Assembly: GCF_014205765.1 (NCBI RefSeq)
Contig: NZ_JACIIZ010000003.1
Location: 372,001 to 436,000 of the forward strand
Length of the DNA stretch: 64,000 nucleotides
Source: Nitrospirillum iridis
GTDB lineage: Bacteria > Pseudomonadota > Alphaproteobacteria > Azospirillales > Azospirillaceae
Direction: 5' to 3'
The translations under genes and the position numbers were made by a program. Numbering within the stretch: the first letter of the stretch is position 1; the number at the start of each line of letters is the position of its first letter. Below, in pieces: positions 1-8,865 of this stretch. The notes under the pieces are model-generated. The model made no database searches. It had not been told where the DNA came from and saw nothing but the letters and a program-made list of their open reading frames with translations.

Positions 1-219
1 ACGGCCATGCGCCGCAACCCGCGCCTGCGGGTCATGATCGGCGCCGGCTACTATGATCTGGTGACCACCTTGGGCTCCGCCGCCTATACGGTCGCCCATT
101 CCGGCATTCCCCAGGACCGTACGGAAACGCACCTCTACCCCTCGGGCCACATGCCCTATCTGGGGAACGAGGCGCGGGCGGCCCTGGCGCGCGATGTCCG
201 CGCCTTCCTGAGCAAGTAG
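1..219 (+). CDS. Peptidase S10 family protein, C-terminal fragment
   Basis: Only the last 72 residues are inside the window; the frame is open to the left edge, so the true start lies outside. The fragment contains a GYYD-x(2)-T segment and, near the end, a GHMPYL segment. Both fit the C-terminal part of bacterial serine carboxypeptidase-like S10 proteins, where the His of GHM is the catalytic histidine and the aspartate of the YYD segment is plausibly part of the same site. S10 enzymes are secreted serine carboxypeptidases; the signal peptide and Ser cannot be checked here. An alpha/beta hydrolase of another subfamily remains possible. Confidence 0.7.
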   Translation, partial: TAMRRNPRLRVMIGAGYYDLVTTLGSAAYTVAHSGIPQDRTETHLYPSGHMPYLGNEARAALARDVRAFLSK

Positions 220-239
220 TGTTCCCTCAAGCGCCGGGC

Positions 240-255
240 GCGGCCATTCGGCCGC
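240..255. repeat. Short GC-rich inverted repeat
   Basis: Perfect 6-bp arms GCGGCC / GGCCGC around ATTC, just after the S10 gene. Without a T-run it is a weak terminator; it may simply help end that transcript. Confidence 0.35.
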
Positions 256-311
256 TTGGCTTCCTCGCTGCGCCCTGCGGTGCTCGCTCCGGCGGACGCG
301 GTCGCATCCTG

Positions 312-333
312 CAACGGCATGGTTATGCCGTTG
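312..333. terminator. Perfect 9-bp inverted repeat between S10 gene and permease
   Basis: Arms CAACGGCAT and ATGCCGTTG flank a GGTT loop. It lies 90 bases past the S10 stop and about 30 bases before the permease start. No uridine tract follows, so it could be a Rho-assisted terminator, a 5' leader hairpin, or a regulator site for the permease. Confidence 0.35.
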
Positions 334-364
334 GTCGAGCAAATTTAGGATTGGTTTATTGCCC

Positions 365-1678
365 ATGAGCGACACCAAAGCCGGCCTGAAGCAGGGCGTC
401 ACCCTGATCGACCTGGTGATGCTGGGGGCGGGCACCGCCATTGGCGCCGCCATCTTCTCCGTCCTGGGGCCCGCCACCCAGCTGGGCGGCGCCGGCATCC
501 TGGTGGCGGCGGGCCTGGCCGCCTTGCCCATGGTGCTGTTCGCCCTGGTGTATGCCTACATGGCCTCCGCCGTGCCGCGCACCGCCGCCTCCTACGAATG
601 GCAGCGGCAGTTCAGCCATCCCCTCATCGCCTTCGCCATCGTCTGGCTGCGGGTGCTCAGCAACGCCGTGGTCATGATCGTGCTGGGCCGGGTGCTGATG
701 AACTATCTGGGCATGGTGCTGCCCCTGCCGGCGGCGCCGGTTATCTTGGGCCTGTTCACCCTGATCTTCGCCCTGAACTACCGGGGCGTGGCGGTGGCGG
801 CGCGCGCGCAGACGGTGCTGATGATCATGCTGCTGGCCCTGTTCGCCGTGCTGGTGGTCAGCGGTGTTCCCTATATGAAGCCCCAGCTGTTCGTGGAGGC
901 GGTGACCGGCGGCTGGACGCCCATCCTGGCCGCCCTACCGCTGATGATCCAACTGTTCCTGGGCATAGAGACCGCCACCGAGGTGGGGGAAGAGGTCAAA
1001 AACGCCAAGACGGTGGTGCCCTGGGGCATCGCGCTGGGCCTGTTGCTGACCGTGGTGGTCTATGTCGCCGTCAGCTTCACGGCGCTCAGCGTCGTGGGAC
1101 CGGCGGAACTGGGGGCCGCCAAGGCCCCATTGCTGCTGGTGGCGCAAACCACGCTGGGCCGCTGGGCCACGCCGCTGATCGTCACGGCGGCGGTGGCGGC
1201 GCTGATCAAGTCGATGAACGCCATCTTCCTGGTCTATGCCCGCTTCCTCTACGCCATGGGCGCGAGTGGCGTGCTGCCGGCTCCCCTGGGCCGCATCCAC
1301 CCGCGCTTCGGCACGCCGCACGTGGCGACCTGCGTCGCTTTCCTGGCTTCCTGCGCCGGCCTGCTCCTGCCCGACAGCCTCCTGTTCCTGCTGCTGTCCA
1401 TCAACGTGCCGACGATGTTGAAGTATTTCGGCTCGTGCCTGGCCGCCTACAACGTCGCCGACCGGCATCCGGAGGTGCGGGCCCAGGCCCGGTTGCGCTT
1501 CAGTCCGGCCCTGGTGAAGGCGCTGGCGGCCCTGGGCATGCTGGCCGCCTTGATTATCGCCGGCTTGGGCTTCGGCACGGACTGGCGGCCCTATGCCCTG
1601 CTGCTGGTCTGGCTGGCGTTGGGCCTGGCCTACTATTTCCAGACCCAGCGCCGGCCCGTCGCCACCAACGCCGGGTAA
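365..1678 (+). CDS. APC superfamily amino acid permease
   Basis: Predicted inner-membrane amino-acid transporter of 437 residues. It is almost entirely hydrophobic helices, with about 12 membrane spans predictable by eye. The first helix carries the GAGTAIGAAIF unwound-helix signature typical of APC transporters, which bind the substrate alpha-amino and carboxyl groups there. Substrate cannot be read from sequence. Start choice: ATG at 365 is used, but AGGA at 347-350 is better spaced (8 nt) from an in-frame TTG at 359, so the protein may be two residues longer. It stands alone, 168 bases before the efflux operon, and no dedicated regulator is adjacent. Confidence 0.85.
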   Translation: MSDTKAGLKQGVTLIDLVMLGAGTAIGAAIFSVLGPATQLGGAGILVAAGLAALPMVLFALVYAYMASAVPRTAASYEWQRQFSHPLIAFAIVWLRVLSNAVVMIVLGRVLMNYLGMVLPLPAAPVILGLFTLIFALNYRGVAVAARAQTVLMIMLLALFAVLVVSGVPYMKPQLFVEAVTGGWTPILAALPLMIQLFLGIETATEVGEEVKNAKTVVPWGIALGLLLTVVVYVAVSFTALSVVGPAELGAAKAPLLLVAQTTLGRWATPLIVTAAVAALIKSMNAIFLVYARFLYAMGASGVLPAPLGRIHPRFGTPHVATCVAFLASCAGLLLPDSLLFLLLSINVPTMLKYFGSCLAAYNVADRHPEVRAQARLRFSPALVKALAALGMLAALIIAGLGFGTDWRPYALLLVWLALGLAYYFQTQRRPVATNAG

Positions 1679-1846
1679 CCCGCACCGTCCCGACAGCCGG
1701 CCCCCTTCGCCCGCGTGCCAACAGCGGGCGGAGCCTTGGCCCCGCGCGGCGGATCGCTGCAGCGACAAATTTTCCACTTGCGGCAACGGAATCCGGACGA
1801 GCCGCCGTGTAGCTCCACGGTCTAGTTCACTTCTCCCGATGCCCAT

Positions 1847-3427
1847 ATGACATCACGACACCTGGTGCCCGGCTTGGGGCGGGCACGCGCTTACGCCGTC
1901 CGCCTTTCGCGCGCGGTGGCGCCCTTCGTTTTCCTCAGCCCTTTGCTTGCGGCCGGCTGCGCCGTCGGGCCGGACTATCGTCCGCCCCAGCAGCCGGTAC
2001 CGGCCGAATGGGCCAACGGATCGCCCGCCACCACGGGCGCGTTGGCGCTGTCGCGCTGGTGGCAGCGGCTGGATGACCCGCTGCTGGACACCCTGGTGGA
2101 GAAGGCGGTGCAGGGCAATCTGGACGTCGCCTCGGCCAAGGCCAAGATCCGTGAGGCGCGGGCCAGCTATCGCCAGGCGGGTGGCGCTCTGCTGCCCACC
2201 CTCAGCGGCTCCGGCAGCTATACCCGCAGCAAGAGCGCCAGTGGCACCACGTCCAGCCTGGTCGGGCAGAGCGATGTCGCGAACCAGTTCCAGCTGGGCT
2301 TCGACGCCAGTTGGGAACTGGACCTGTTCGGCGCCAACCGCCGCGCGGTGGAGGCGGCGGGCTATGGCCTGGCCGCGACCGAGGAGGATCTGCGCGACAC
2401 CTTGTTGACCCTGGTGGGCGATGTCGCCGCCTATTACGTGGAGGCACGGGGCTATCAGGCGCGGCTGGACCTGGCCCGGCGGACGGCCGCCGCCCAGCGC
2501 GAGACGGCGGATCTGACGCGCGTGAAGTTCGACACCGGCGCGCTCGCCGCCACCGACGCCGCCAGCGCCGAAGGCCAGGCCGCCAGCACCGAGGCGCAGA
2601 TCCAGGCGTTGGAAAGTTCCTACGCCGAGGCGGTGCACCGCCTGGGAATCCTGCTGGGCCGGGAGCCAGGGGCGCTGACCCAGGTTTTGGCCGGGGCTGG
2701 GACGATCCCCAAGGCGCCCACGGCCTTGCCGGCCGGCATACCGGCGGACATCCTGTCCGCCCGTCCCGACGTGCGCGCGGCGGAGCGGCGCCTGGCCCAA
2801 TATACCGCCAAGATCGGCGAGGCGGAGGCCGCGCGCTATCCCAGTGTCAGCCTGACGGGCAGCGTCACCACCACCGCCGCCCAGGCGGGCAACCTGGCCA
2901 AGGGATCAGCCATCGGTTGGTCCTTCGGCCCCACCCTCAACGTGCCCCTGTTCCAGGGCGGCCAACTGGAGGCGGCGGTGGATGTGGCGGTCGCGCAACG
3001 CGACCAGTACGCCATCACCCTCCGCAGCACGGTGCTCACCGCCCTGGAGGATGTGGAGAACGCGCTGGTGGCCCTGGCCAAGGAACGGGCGCGCAACGAG
3101 CGCCTGGCCGTCTCCGCCACCGCCTATCGCCGGGCGGCCGACTTGGCGCTGGCCTTGTACAAGGTCGGCAACACCAGCTTCCTGGAGGTGCTGGAGGCCC
3201 AGCGCTCCCAGTACTCCGCTGAAGACTCCCTGGTCCAGAGCGATGCCGCCATCGCCAGCGACTATATCGCCCTCAACAAGGCGCTGGGCGGCGGCTGGGA
3301 TGGCGCCATTGACGCCGATCCGCCCGCCGCAACCCCGTCGAACATCGCGCTTGCCTCTGGATCCGCCATGCCCACCACCCCCGTATCCGCCACCGCCCCC
3401 GCCACCAAGACGGAAGGGGGGCGGTGA
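1847..3427 (+). CDS. Efflux outer-membrane factor lipoprotein (NodT/OprM family)
   Basis: TolC-type outer-membrane channel of 526 residues. The N-terminus is a lipoprotein signal with lipobox LAAGC, acylated Cys at about residue 38, followed by AVGPDYRPP, the hallmark start of the NodT/OprM family. Two outer-membrane-efflux repeats follow (about 60-265 and 285-465), rich in Ala and coiled coil. The last 50 residues are a low-complexity Ala/Thr/Pro tail. Its stop overlaps the start of the adaptor gene (TGATG), so it is translationally coupled to the MacA- and MacB-like genes and should form the exit duct of that pump. No strong Shine-Dalgarno precedes ATG 1847, so this start is less certain. 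Confidence 0.92.
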   Translation: MTSRHLVPGLGRARAYAVRLSRAVAPFVFLSPLLAAGCAVGPDYRPPQQPVPAEWANGSPATTGALALSRWWQRLDDPLLDTLVEKAVQGNLDVASAKAKIREARASYRQAGGALLPTLSGSGSYTRSKSASGTTSSLVGQSDVANQFQLGFDASWELDLFGANRRAVEAAGYGLAATEEDLRDTLLTLVGDVAAYYVEARGYQARLDLARRTAAAQRETADLTRVKFDTGALAATDAASAEGQAASTEAQIQALESSYAEAVHRLGILLGREPGALTQVLAGAGTIPKAPTALPAGIPADILSARPDVRAAERRLAQYTAKIGEAEAARYPSVSLTGSVTTTAAQAGNLAKGSAIGWSFGPTLNVPLFQGGQLEAAVDVAVAQRDQYAITLRSTVLTALEDVENALVALAKERARNERLAVSATAYRRAADLALALYKVGNTSFLEVLEAQRSQYSAEDSLVQSDAAIASDYIALNKALGGGWDGAIDADPPAATPSNIALASGSAMPTTPVSATAPATKTEGGR

Positions 3428-4674
3428 TGAAGAAAAGCATCCTGATCGCCGGTGGTGTCCTGGCTTTGGCCGGTGCCGGCTTCGCCGCCAAGTCCTTCCT
3501 GTTCCGGCCATCGCCGCCCGCCTTCATGACGGCACCCGTCATGGTGGGGGATGTCGAGGAAAGCATCCTGGCCAATGGCAAGCTGAAGCCCGCGCGCCTG
3601 GTGGCCGTGGGGTCCCAGGCCACGGGCCGCGTCACCGCGCTGAAGGTGGCGCTGGGCCAGCGGGTGGCCAAGGGCGATCTTGTCGCGACCATCGACAGCA
3701 CCACCCAGGAAAACAACCTGAAGACGGAGCAGGCGGCGCTGGCCAGCGTTCGCGCCCAGCGTGATGAGAAGGTGGCCGCGCTGACGTTGGCGCAGCAGAC
3801 GCTAGCCCGGCAGCAGGCCATGACACCGCTGCGTGCCGTGTCCCAGGCCGACCTGCAATCCGCCGAGTCCGATGTGGCGCAGTACAAGGCCCAGATCAAG
3901 TCGCTGGACGCCCAGATCGTGGAGGCCGAGGTGGCGGTCAGCACGGCGGCCATCAACCTGGGCTATACCCAGATCACCGCACCCATCGACGGCACGGTGC
4001 TGTCCATCGTGACCCAGGAAGGCCAGACGGTGAACGCCGCCCAATCGGCCCCCACCATCGTCATCCTGGGCCAGCTGGACACCATGACGGTGCGCACGGA
4101 GATCTCGGAGGCCGACGTGGTGCGGGTGGCGCCGGGGCGGCCCGTGTACTTCACCATCCTGGGTGACCGGGATCACCGCTACGACACGACGCTGACCTCC
4201 ATCGAGCCGGCGCCGGAAAGCATCACCAGCGACAGCAGCATCACCTCCAGCTCGTCGACCAGCTCATCCTCCTCATCATCCTCCAGTTCGACGGCCATCT
4301 ATTACAACGGCCTGTTCAACATCCCCAATCCGGAGGGGCGCCTGCGCACGTACATGACAGCGGAGGTGCACATCGTCCTGGGCCAGGCCAAGGGCGTGCT
4401 GACCGTGCCATCCTCCGCCCTGGCCAAGGGACCGGACGGCGCCCACATGGTGCGCGTCATGGACAGCCAAGGCCAGATCACCCCCCGGCGGGTGGAGATC
4501 GGCCTGAACAACAAGGTCACGGCCGAGGTGAAGTCCGGCCTGAAACAGGGGGAGCGCGTGGTGACGGGCGAGCTTAGCGGCGACGCCAAGACCAACACCT
4601 CCATGATGATGGGGCCGCCTCCGGGCGGTGGGGGCGGTCCGCCCCCCGGTGGCGGCGGCGGGCCGGGGTTCTGA
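3427..4674 (+). CDS. macA: MacA-like periplasmic adaptor subunit (HlyD/RND family)
   Basis: Membrane-fusion protein of 415 residues linking an ABC permease to an outer-membrane factor. It has an N-terminal membrane anchor (about 5-24), a lipoyl/barrel-sandwich half ending GSQATGRV, a helical hairpin (about 95-165), the second lipoyl half with ITAPIDGTV, and a beta-barrel. An oddity is a serine-rich run at residues 269-289 just before the IYYNGLF segment. The C-terminus ends in Pro/Gly repeats. ATG 3427 overlaps the previous stop; a GTG at 3424 is the alternative. Substrate unknown: MacAB-type pumps export macrolides, peptides or lipids. Confidence 0.9.
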   Translation: MKKSILIAGGVLALAGAGFAAKSFLFRPSPPAFMTAPVMVGDVEESILANGKLKPARLVAVGSQATGRVTALKVALGQRVAKGDLVATIDSTTQENNLKTEQAALASVRAQRDEKVAALTLAQQTLARQQAMTPLRAVSQADLQSAESDVAQYKAQIKSLDAQIVEAEVAVSTAAINLGYTQITAPIDGTVLSIVTQEGQTVNAAQSAPTIVILGQLDTMTVRTEISEADVVRVAPGRPVYFTILGDRDHRYDTTLTSIEPAPESITSDSSITSSSSTSSSSSSSSSSTAIYYNGLFNIPNPEGRLRTYMTAEVHIVLGQAKGVLTVPSSALAKGPDGAHMVRVMDSQGQITPRRVEIGLNNKVTAEVKSGLKQGERVVTGELSGDAKTNTSMMMGPPPGGGGGPPPGGGGGPGF

Positions 4675-4678
4675 TGCC

Positions 4679-6649
4679 ATGACGGTTCCCCTCATCGTCC
4701 TGACCGACCTTTGCCGTCAGTTTCCCTCGGGCGACGGCATGATCACGGTGCTGAAGAACGTCAATCTGACGATTGATGCCGGCGAGATGGTGGCCATCGT
4801 CGGCGCTTCCGGTTCCGGCAAGTCCACGCTGATGAACATCCTGGGCTGCCTCGACCGGCCCAGCAGCGGCAGCTACCGCTATGCCGGCCGGGAGACGGGC
4901 GCGCTGGCGCCCGACGAACTCGCCGCGCTACGCCGCGAGGGCTTCGGCTTCATCTTCCAGCGCTATCAGCTGATGAAGGAACTGACGGCGGTGGGCAACG
5001 TGGAGATCCCGGCGATCTACGCCGGGGCGGCCTCGGAACACCGCCAACGCCGGGCCATGGACCTGTTGGATCGGCTGGGCATGCGCGACCGCGCCAGTCA
5101 TCGGCCGGGCCAGCTGTCGGGTGGACAGCAGCAGCGCGTCTCCATCGCCCGCGCGCTGATGAACGGCGGCAACGTCATCCTGGCGGACGAACCCACCGGC
5201 GCCTTGGACAGCCGAAGCGGCGACGAGGTGCTGCGCATCCTGGATGAGCTGCATGCCGAGGGGAAGACGATCATCATCGTCACCCACGACATGGCCATCG
5301 CCAACCGCGCCGAACGCATCATCGAGATCCGGGACGGCGCCATCGTCGCCGACCGGCGCACGCCCCGGCCGGCGCCCGTCGCCGCCATGGGGCCGGGCGG
5401 CATGACGGCGGAACCGGCGGCCCGTCTCGCCACCCCCTGGCGGGCCTATGTGGATCGTTTCAACGAGGCGTTCCTGATGGCGCTGCACGCCATGCGGGTC
5501 CATGGTCTGCGGACCTTCCTGACCATGCTGGGCATCATCATCGGCATCGCCTCGGTCGTGTGCGTCGTGGCCCTGGGCACGGGCACGCAGAAGAAGGTGC
5601 TGGAGAACATCGCCAGCCTGGGCACCAACACGCTGGAAATCTTTCCCGGCAAAAGCCTGGGCGACCCCCGCTCCGGCCGGGTGACCACCCTGGTGGTGGC
5701 CGACGCGGATGAACTGGCCAAACAGCCCTACGTCGCCGCCGTCACCCCCACCGTTTCCACCAGCCGCACCGTGCGGTATGGGGCGGACGAGGCCACCGCC
5801 CAGGTGAATGGCGTGGGTGAGGGCTATTTCGCCACCAAGGGCCTGAAGCTGTCGCAGGGCCGCTTTTTCGACGCTGATAGCCGCCACGCCATGGCGCTGG
5901 AGGTCGTGATCGATGACAACACCCGCAAGACCTTCTTCGGCGATGGCGCCGTCAGCCCCCTGGGGCAGGTCGTGTTCATCGGCACGGTGCCCTGCCGCAT
6001 CGTCGGCGTGACCAAGGCGCAGCAGAACGGTTTCGGTTCCAGCCAGAATCTGTCCGTCTATCTGCCGTACACCACGGTCCAGACGCGCTTCCTGGGGGAT
6101 CGCACGCTGCGCAGCATCACCGTGCTGGTCGCCGACGAGGTGTCCACCAGCCTGGCGGAACAGGCCGCCACCAGCTTCCTGACGCAGCGCCATGGCAGCA
6201 AGGATTTCACGGTGCTCAATACCGACGACATCCGTCAGACCATCACCAGCACGACACAGACCTTGACCTTGCTGGTGGCGTCCATCGCCGTGATTTCGCT
6301 GATCGTCGGCGGCATCGGCGTCATGAACATCATGCTGGTGTCGGTGTCGGAGCGGGTGAACGAGATCGGCGTGCGCATGGCCGTTGGCGCCCGCCGGCAC
6401 GACATCCTGCAGCAGTTCCTGATCGAGGCGGTACTGGTCTGCCTGATCGGCGGCCTGTTGGGGGTGGGCGTGGCCCTGGGCTTCGGTGCCCTGTTCGCCG
6501 TGCTGGACACCGGCTTCACCATGGTCTACTCGCCGGCGTCCATGGTCGCGGCTTTCCTCTGCTCCACCCTCATCGGCGTGGTCTTCGGCTATCTGCCCGC
6601 GCGCAACGCCTCGCGGCTGGACCCCGTGGTGGCGCTGGCCCGCGACTGA
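4679..6649 (+). CDS. macB: MacB-like ABC transporter, fused ATPase-permease
   Basis: Inner-membrane motor of a tripartite pump, 656 residues. The ABC ATPase domain (about 1-230) has Walker A GASGSGKST at 42-50, signature LSGGQQQR near 146 and Walker B ILADEPTG near 168. A first membrane helix at about 285-310 (MLGIIIGIASVVCVVAL) is followed by a large periplasmic MacB domain (about 315-525) and three C-terminal helices with the FtsX-like GVMNIMLVSVSER motif. This is the canonical MacB layout. It starts 4 bases after the adaptor stop. Upstream in-frame codons inside the adaptor gene were not used as the start because ATG 4679 opens right at the ABC domain. Confidence 0.93.
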   Translation: MTVPLIVLTDLCRQFPSGDGMITVLKNVNLTIDAGEMVAIVGASGSGKSTLMNILGCLDRPSSGSYRYAGRETGALAPDELAALRREGFGFIFQRYQLMKELTAVGNVEIPAIYAGAASEHRQRRAMDLLDRLGMRDRASHRPGQLSGGQQQRVSIARALMNGGNVILADEPTGALDSRSGDEVLRILDELHAEGKTIIIVTHDMAIANRAERIIEIRDGAIVADRRTPRPAPVAAMGPGGMTAEPAARLATPWRAYVDRFNEAFLMALHAMRVHGLRTFLTMLGIIIGIASVVCVVALGTGTQKKVLENIASLGTNTLEIFPGKSLGDPRSGRVTTLVVADADELAKQPYVAAVTPTVSTSRTVRYGADEATAQVNGVGEGYFATKGLKLSQGRFFDADSRHAMALEVVIDDNTRKTFFGDGAVSPLGQVVFIGTVPCRIVGVTKAQQNGFGSSQNLSVYLPYTTVQTRFLGDRTLRSITVLVADEVSTSLAEQAATSFLTQRHGSKDFTVLNTDDIRQTITSTTQTLTLLVASIAVISLIVGGIGVMNIMLVSVSERVNEIGVRMAVGARRHDILQQFLIEAVLVCLIGGLLGVGVALGFGALFAVLDTGFTMVYSPASMVAAFLCSTLIGVVFGYLPARNASRLDPVVALARD

Positions 6650-6670
6650 ACCGGTGGCGGCGGGTTCCCT

Positions 6671-7096
6671 TCAGCCCGCCGCTTCCAGCGCCCTGTTCTC
6701 CTCATCCGTGAACAGGCGCGACCGGGTGAGGAAGCGCAGGCCCTCCGGCCCTTCCAGGGAGAACATGCCGCCCCGGCCGGGCACCACGTCTATGGTCAGG
6801 CGGGTATGCCGCCAATACTCGAACTGCGCCTTGCCCATGTAGAAGGGCTGCCCGCCGATCTCCCCCAGCCGCACGTCGCTGTCGCCCACCATGAACTCGC
6901 CGCGGGGGTAGCACATGGGCGCGCTGCCGTCGCAGCAGCCGCCGGACTGGTGAAACAGCAGGGGGCCGTGGCGGGCCTCCAGCCTTTTGATCAGATCCAG
7001 CGCCGCCGGGGTCGCGTCGACGCGTACCACGGTGGGCCGGACCACCTTTTCAGATGGTCCGGGGTCCGTGACGGCCTGGCTCTCCAGGCCGGTCAT
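6671..7096 (-). CDS. DUF779 protein, partner of aldehyde dehydrogenase
   Basis: A 141-residue soluble protein with the DUF779 core: [14 protein letters not shown], then [10 protein letters not shown] and [19 protein letters not shown]. The CC-x(6)-C cluster suggests a metal or redox role, but no activity is established to my knowledge. Its ATG overlaps the stop of the aldehyde dehydrogenase gene (ATGA), so the two are co-translated; DUF779 genes are commonly found directly downstream of ExaC/AcoD-type dehydrogenases. It shares the sigma-54 promoter of that operon. The start at 7096 was chosen over longer upstream frames because homology-like sequence and coupling begin there. Confidence 0.88.
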   Translation of the reverse strand: MTGLESQAVTDPGPSEKVVRPTVVRVDATPAALDLIKRLEARHGPLLFHQSGGCCDGSAPMCYPRGEFMVGDSDVRLGEIGGQPFYMGKAQFEYWRHTRLTIDVVPGRGGMFSLEGPEGLRFLTRSRLFTDEENRALEAAG

Positions 7097-8616
7097 CAGA
7101 AGAAGCCCAGGGCGTTGGGGCTGTAGCTGATCAGCTGGTTCTTGGTCTGCTGATAATGCTCCAGCATCATGGCGTGGTTCTCCCGCCCGATGCCGGACTG
7201 CTTGTAGCCACCGAAGGCCGCGTGCGCCGGGTACAGGTGGTAGCAGTTGGTCCACACCCGGCCCGCCTGGATTTCCCGCCCGAAGCGGTAGGCGCGGTTG
7301 ATGTCCCGCGTCCATACCCCGGCGCCCAGGCCATAGAGCGTGTCGTTGGCGACGTGCAGCGCCTCTTCCTCATCCTTGAAGGTGGTGACGGCCACGACGG
7401 GGCCGAAAATCTCCTCCTGGAAGATGCGCATGCGGTTGTTGCCCTCGAACACCGTGGGCTGGACGTAGAAGCCGCCGGCCAGATCGCCCGACAGTTCCGT
7501 CCGGCCGCCGCCGGCCAGCACCTTGGCCCCTTCCTTTTTGCCGATGTCCAGGTAGGAGAGGATCTTCTCCAATTGTTCGCTGCTGGCCTGGGCGCCGATC
7601 ATGGTGTCGGGATCCAACGGGTTTCCCTGCTTGATGGCCCGGACGCGGGCCAGCGCCCTATCCATGAAACGGCCGTACAGGCTTTCCTGGATCAGGGCGC
7701 GCGAGGGGCAGGTGCAGACCTCCCCCTGGTTCAGCGCGAACATGACGAAGCCCTCGATCGCCTTATCCAGGAAGGCGTCGTCCTGCGCCGCGACGTCATC
7801 GAAGAAGATGTTGGGCGACTTGCCACCCAGTTCCAGCGTCACCGGGATCAGGTTCTGCGAGGCGTACTGCATGATCAGGCGGCCGGTGGTGGTCTCACCG
7901 GTGAACGCGATCTTGGCGATGCGCGCGCTGCTGGCCAGGGGCTTGCCGGCCTCCACGCCGAAGCCGTTGACCACGTTCAGCACCCCCTTGGGCAACAGGT
8001 CCTGGATCAGTTCGACCAGCACCAGGATGCTGAGGGGGGTCTGTTCGGCGGGCTTCAGCACCACGCAGTTGCCGGCGGCCAGCGCTGGGGCGAGCTTCCA
8101 CACCGCCATCAGGATGGGGAAGTTCCAGGGGATGATCTGGCCCACCACGCCCAGGGGCTCATGATAGTGATAGGCCACGGTGTCGTGGTCGATCTCCGAA
8201 ATCCCGCCTTCCTGGGCGCGGATGGCGGCGGCGAAATAGCGGAAATGATCGGCGGCCAGGGGGATGTCGGCGGCGCGCGTCTCGCGGATGGGCTTGCCGT
8301 TGTCCCAGGTTTCCGCCGTCGCCAGGGTTTCCAGGTTGTCGTCGATGCGTTGGGCGATCCGTTCCAGGACGCGGGCCCGATCGGCGGCGGAGGTGCGGCC
8401 CCAGGCGCGCTTGGCGGCGTGCGCCGCGTCCAGCGCGCGCTCGATATCCTCCGCGTTCGACCGGGGCACCTCGCAGAGGGGCTGGCCGGTGATGGGGGTG
8501 GTGTTCACAAAATACTGTCCGGACGCCGGCGGTACCCATTCGCCCCCGATGAAGTTGCCGTAGCGGGGTTTGAACGACACCGGGCTGCCGTACTGTCCGG
8601 GCGCGATCTTGGCCAT
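7096..8616 (-). CDS. Acetaldehyde-type NAD+ aldehyde dehydrogenase (ExaC/AcoD-like)
   Basis: Oxidises small aldehydes (acetaldehyde from ethanol or acetoin is the usual substrate) to the acid with NAD+. It is 506 residues, normal for the family. Visible signatures: [10 protein letters not shown] cofactor segment, catalytic base Glu262 in TLELGGKSP, nucleophile Cys301 in [11 protein letters not shown], and IFGPVVAV near the C-terminus. ATG 8616 has a strong GGAGGA eight bases upstream; a longer frame reaching 8781 would run through the promoter and is rejected. A sigma-54 promoter sits 60-75 bases upstream and an AcoR-like activator is divergent, so induction by the aldehyde or its precursor is likely. 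Confidence 0.93.
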   Translation of the reverse strand: MAKIAPGQYGSPVSFKPRYGNFIGGEWVPPASGQYFVNTTPITGQPLCEVPRSNAEDIERALDAAHAAKRAWGRTSAADRARVLERIAQRIDDNLETLATAETWDNGKPIRETRAADIPLAADHFRYFAAAIRAQEGGISEIDHDTVAYHYHEPLGVVGQIIPWNFPILMAVWKLAPALAAGNCVVLKPAEQTPLSILVLVELIQDLLPKGVLNVVNGFGVEAGKPLASSARIAKIAFTGETTTGRLIMQYASQNLIPVTLELGGKSPNIFFDDVAAQDDAFLDKAIEGFVMFALNQGEVCTCPSRALIQESLYGRFMDRALARVRAIKQGNPLDPDTMIGAQASSEQLEKILSYLDIGKKEGAKVLAGGGRTELSGDLAGGFYVQPTVFEGNNRMRIFQEEIFGPVVAVTTFKDEEEALHVANDTLYGLGAGVWTRDINRAYRFGREIQAGRVWTNCYHLYPAHAAFGGYKQSGIGRENHAMMLEHYQQTKNQLISYSPNALGFF

Positions 8617-8676
8617 GTAACGTGTCCTCCAGCTATTTTGCGCCTCATGCGGGCGGTTTTCGCGAAGGTGGTATTG

Positions 8677-8691
8677 GCAAGGGGCGTGCCA
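8677..8691 (-). promoter_or_regulatory. Sigma-54 (-24/-12) promoter for the aldehyde dehydrogenase operon
   Basis: Read on the minus strand the site is TGGCACG-CCCC-TTGC, an exact match to the core sigma-54 consensus with the required GG/GC spacing. It points toward the dehydrogenase, whose ATG is about 60 bases downstream. The divergent gene encodes a sigma-54 activator with an intact GAFTGA loop. Confidence 0.88.
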
Positions 8692-8809
8692 CGGCGGGAA
8701 CCGTCCCGCCAAATCCAGCATGATCAACCGCTTACGGCATGCCACCAAGGTCCTGTTGCGGGCAGGGGCCATCTGTCCCATGCTTCATCGCGAAGACGGG
8801 TGCCGGACC

Positions 8810-8850
8810 TGTCGCACCATGCGACAGTCGCCGCGACACCTGTCGCGACA
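8810..8850. promoter_or_regulatory. Cluster of TGTCGC palindromes, candidate activator (UAS) sites
   Basis: Three overlapping or adjacent inverted repeats built on TGTCGC/GCGACA: TGTCGCA-N3-TGCGACA (8810-8826), CGCGACA-N2-TGTCGCG (8832-8847) and TGTCGCGACA (8841-8850). They lie roughly 120-170 bases upstream of the sigma-54 promoter, the normal distance for an enhancer, and just before the activator's own ribosome binding site, which would also allow autoregulation. Binding by the adjacent activator is inferred. Confidence 0.7.
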
Positions 8851-8865
8851 AACGGGAGGACCGCG

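Noticed and set aside
7156-8865. Upstream extension of the sigma-54 activator frame
   Set aside because: It is antisense to the aldehyde dehydrogenase and crosses the promoter; ATG 8866 has a proper ribosome site.
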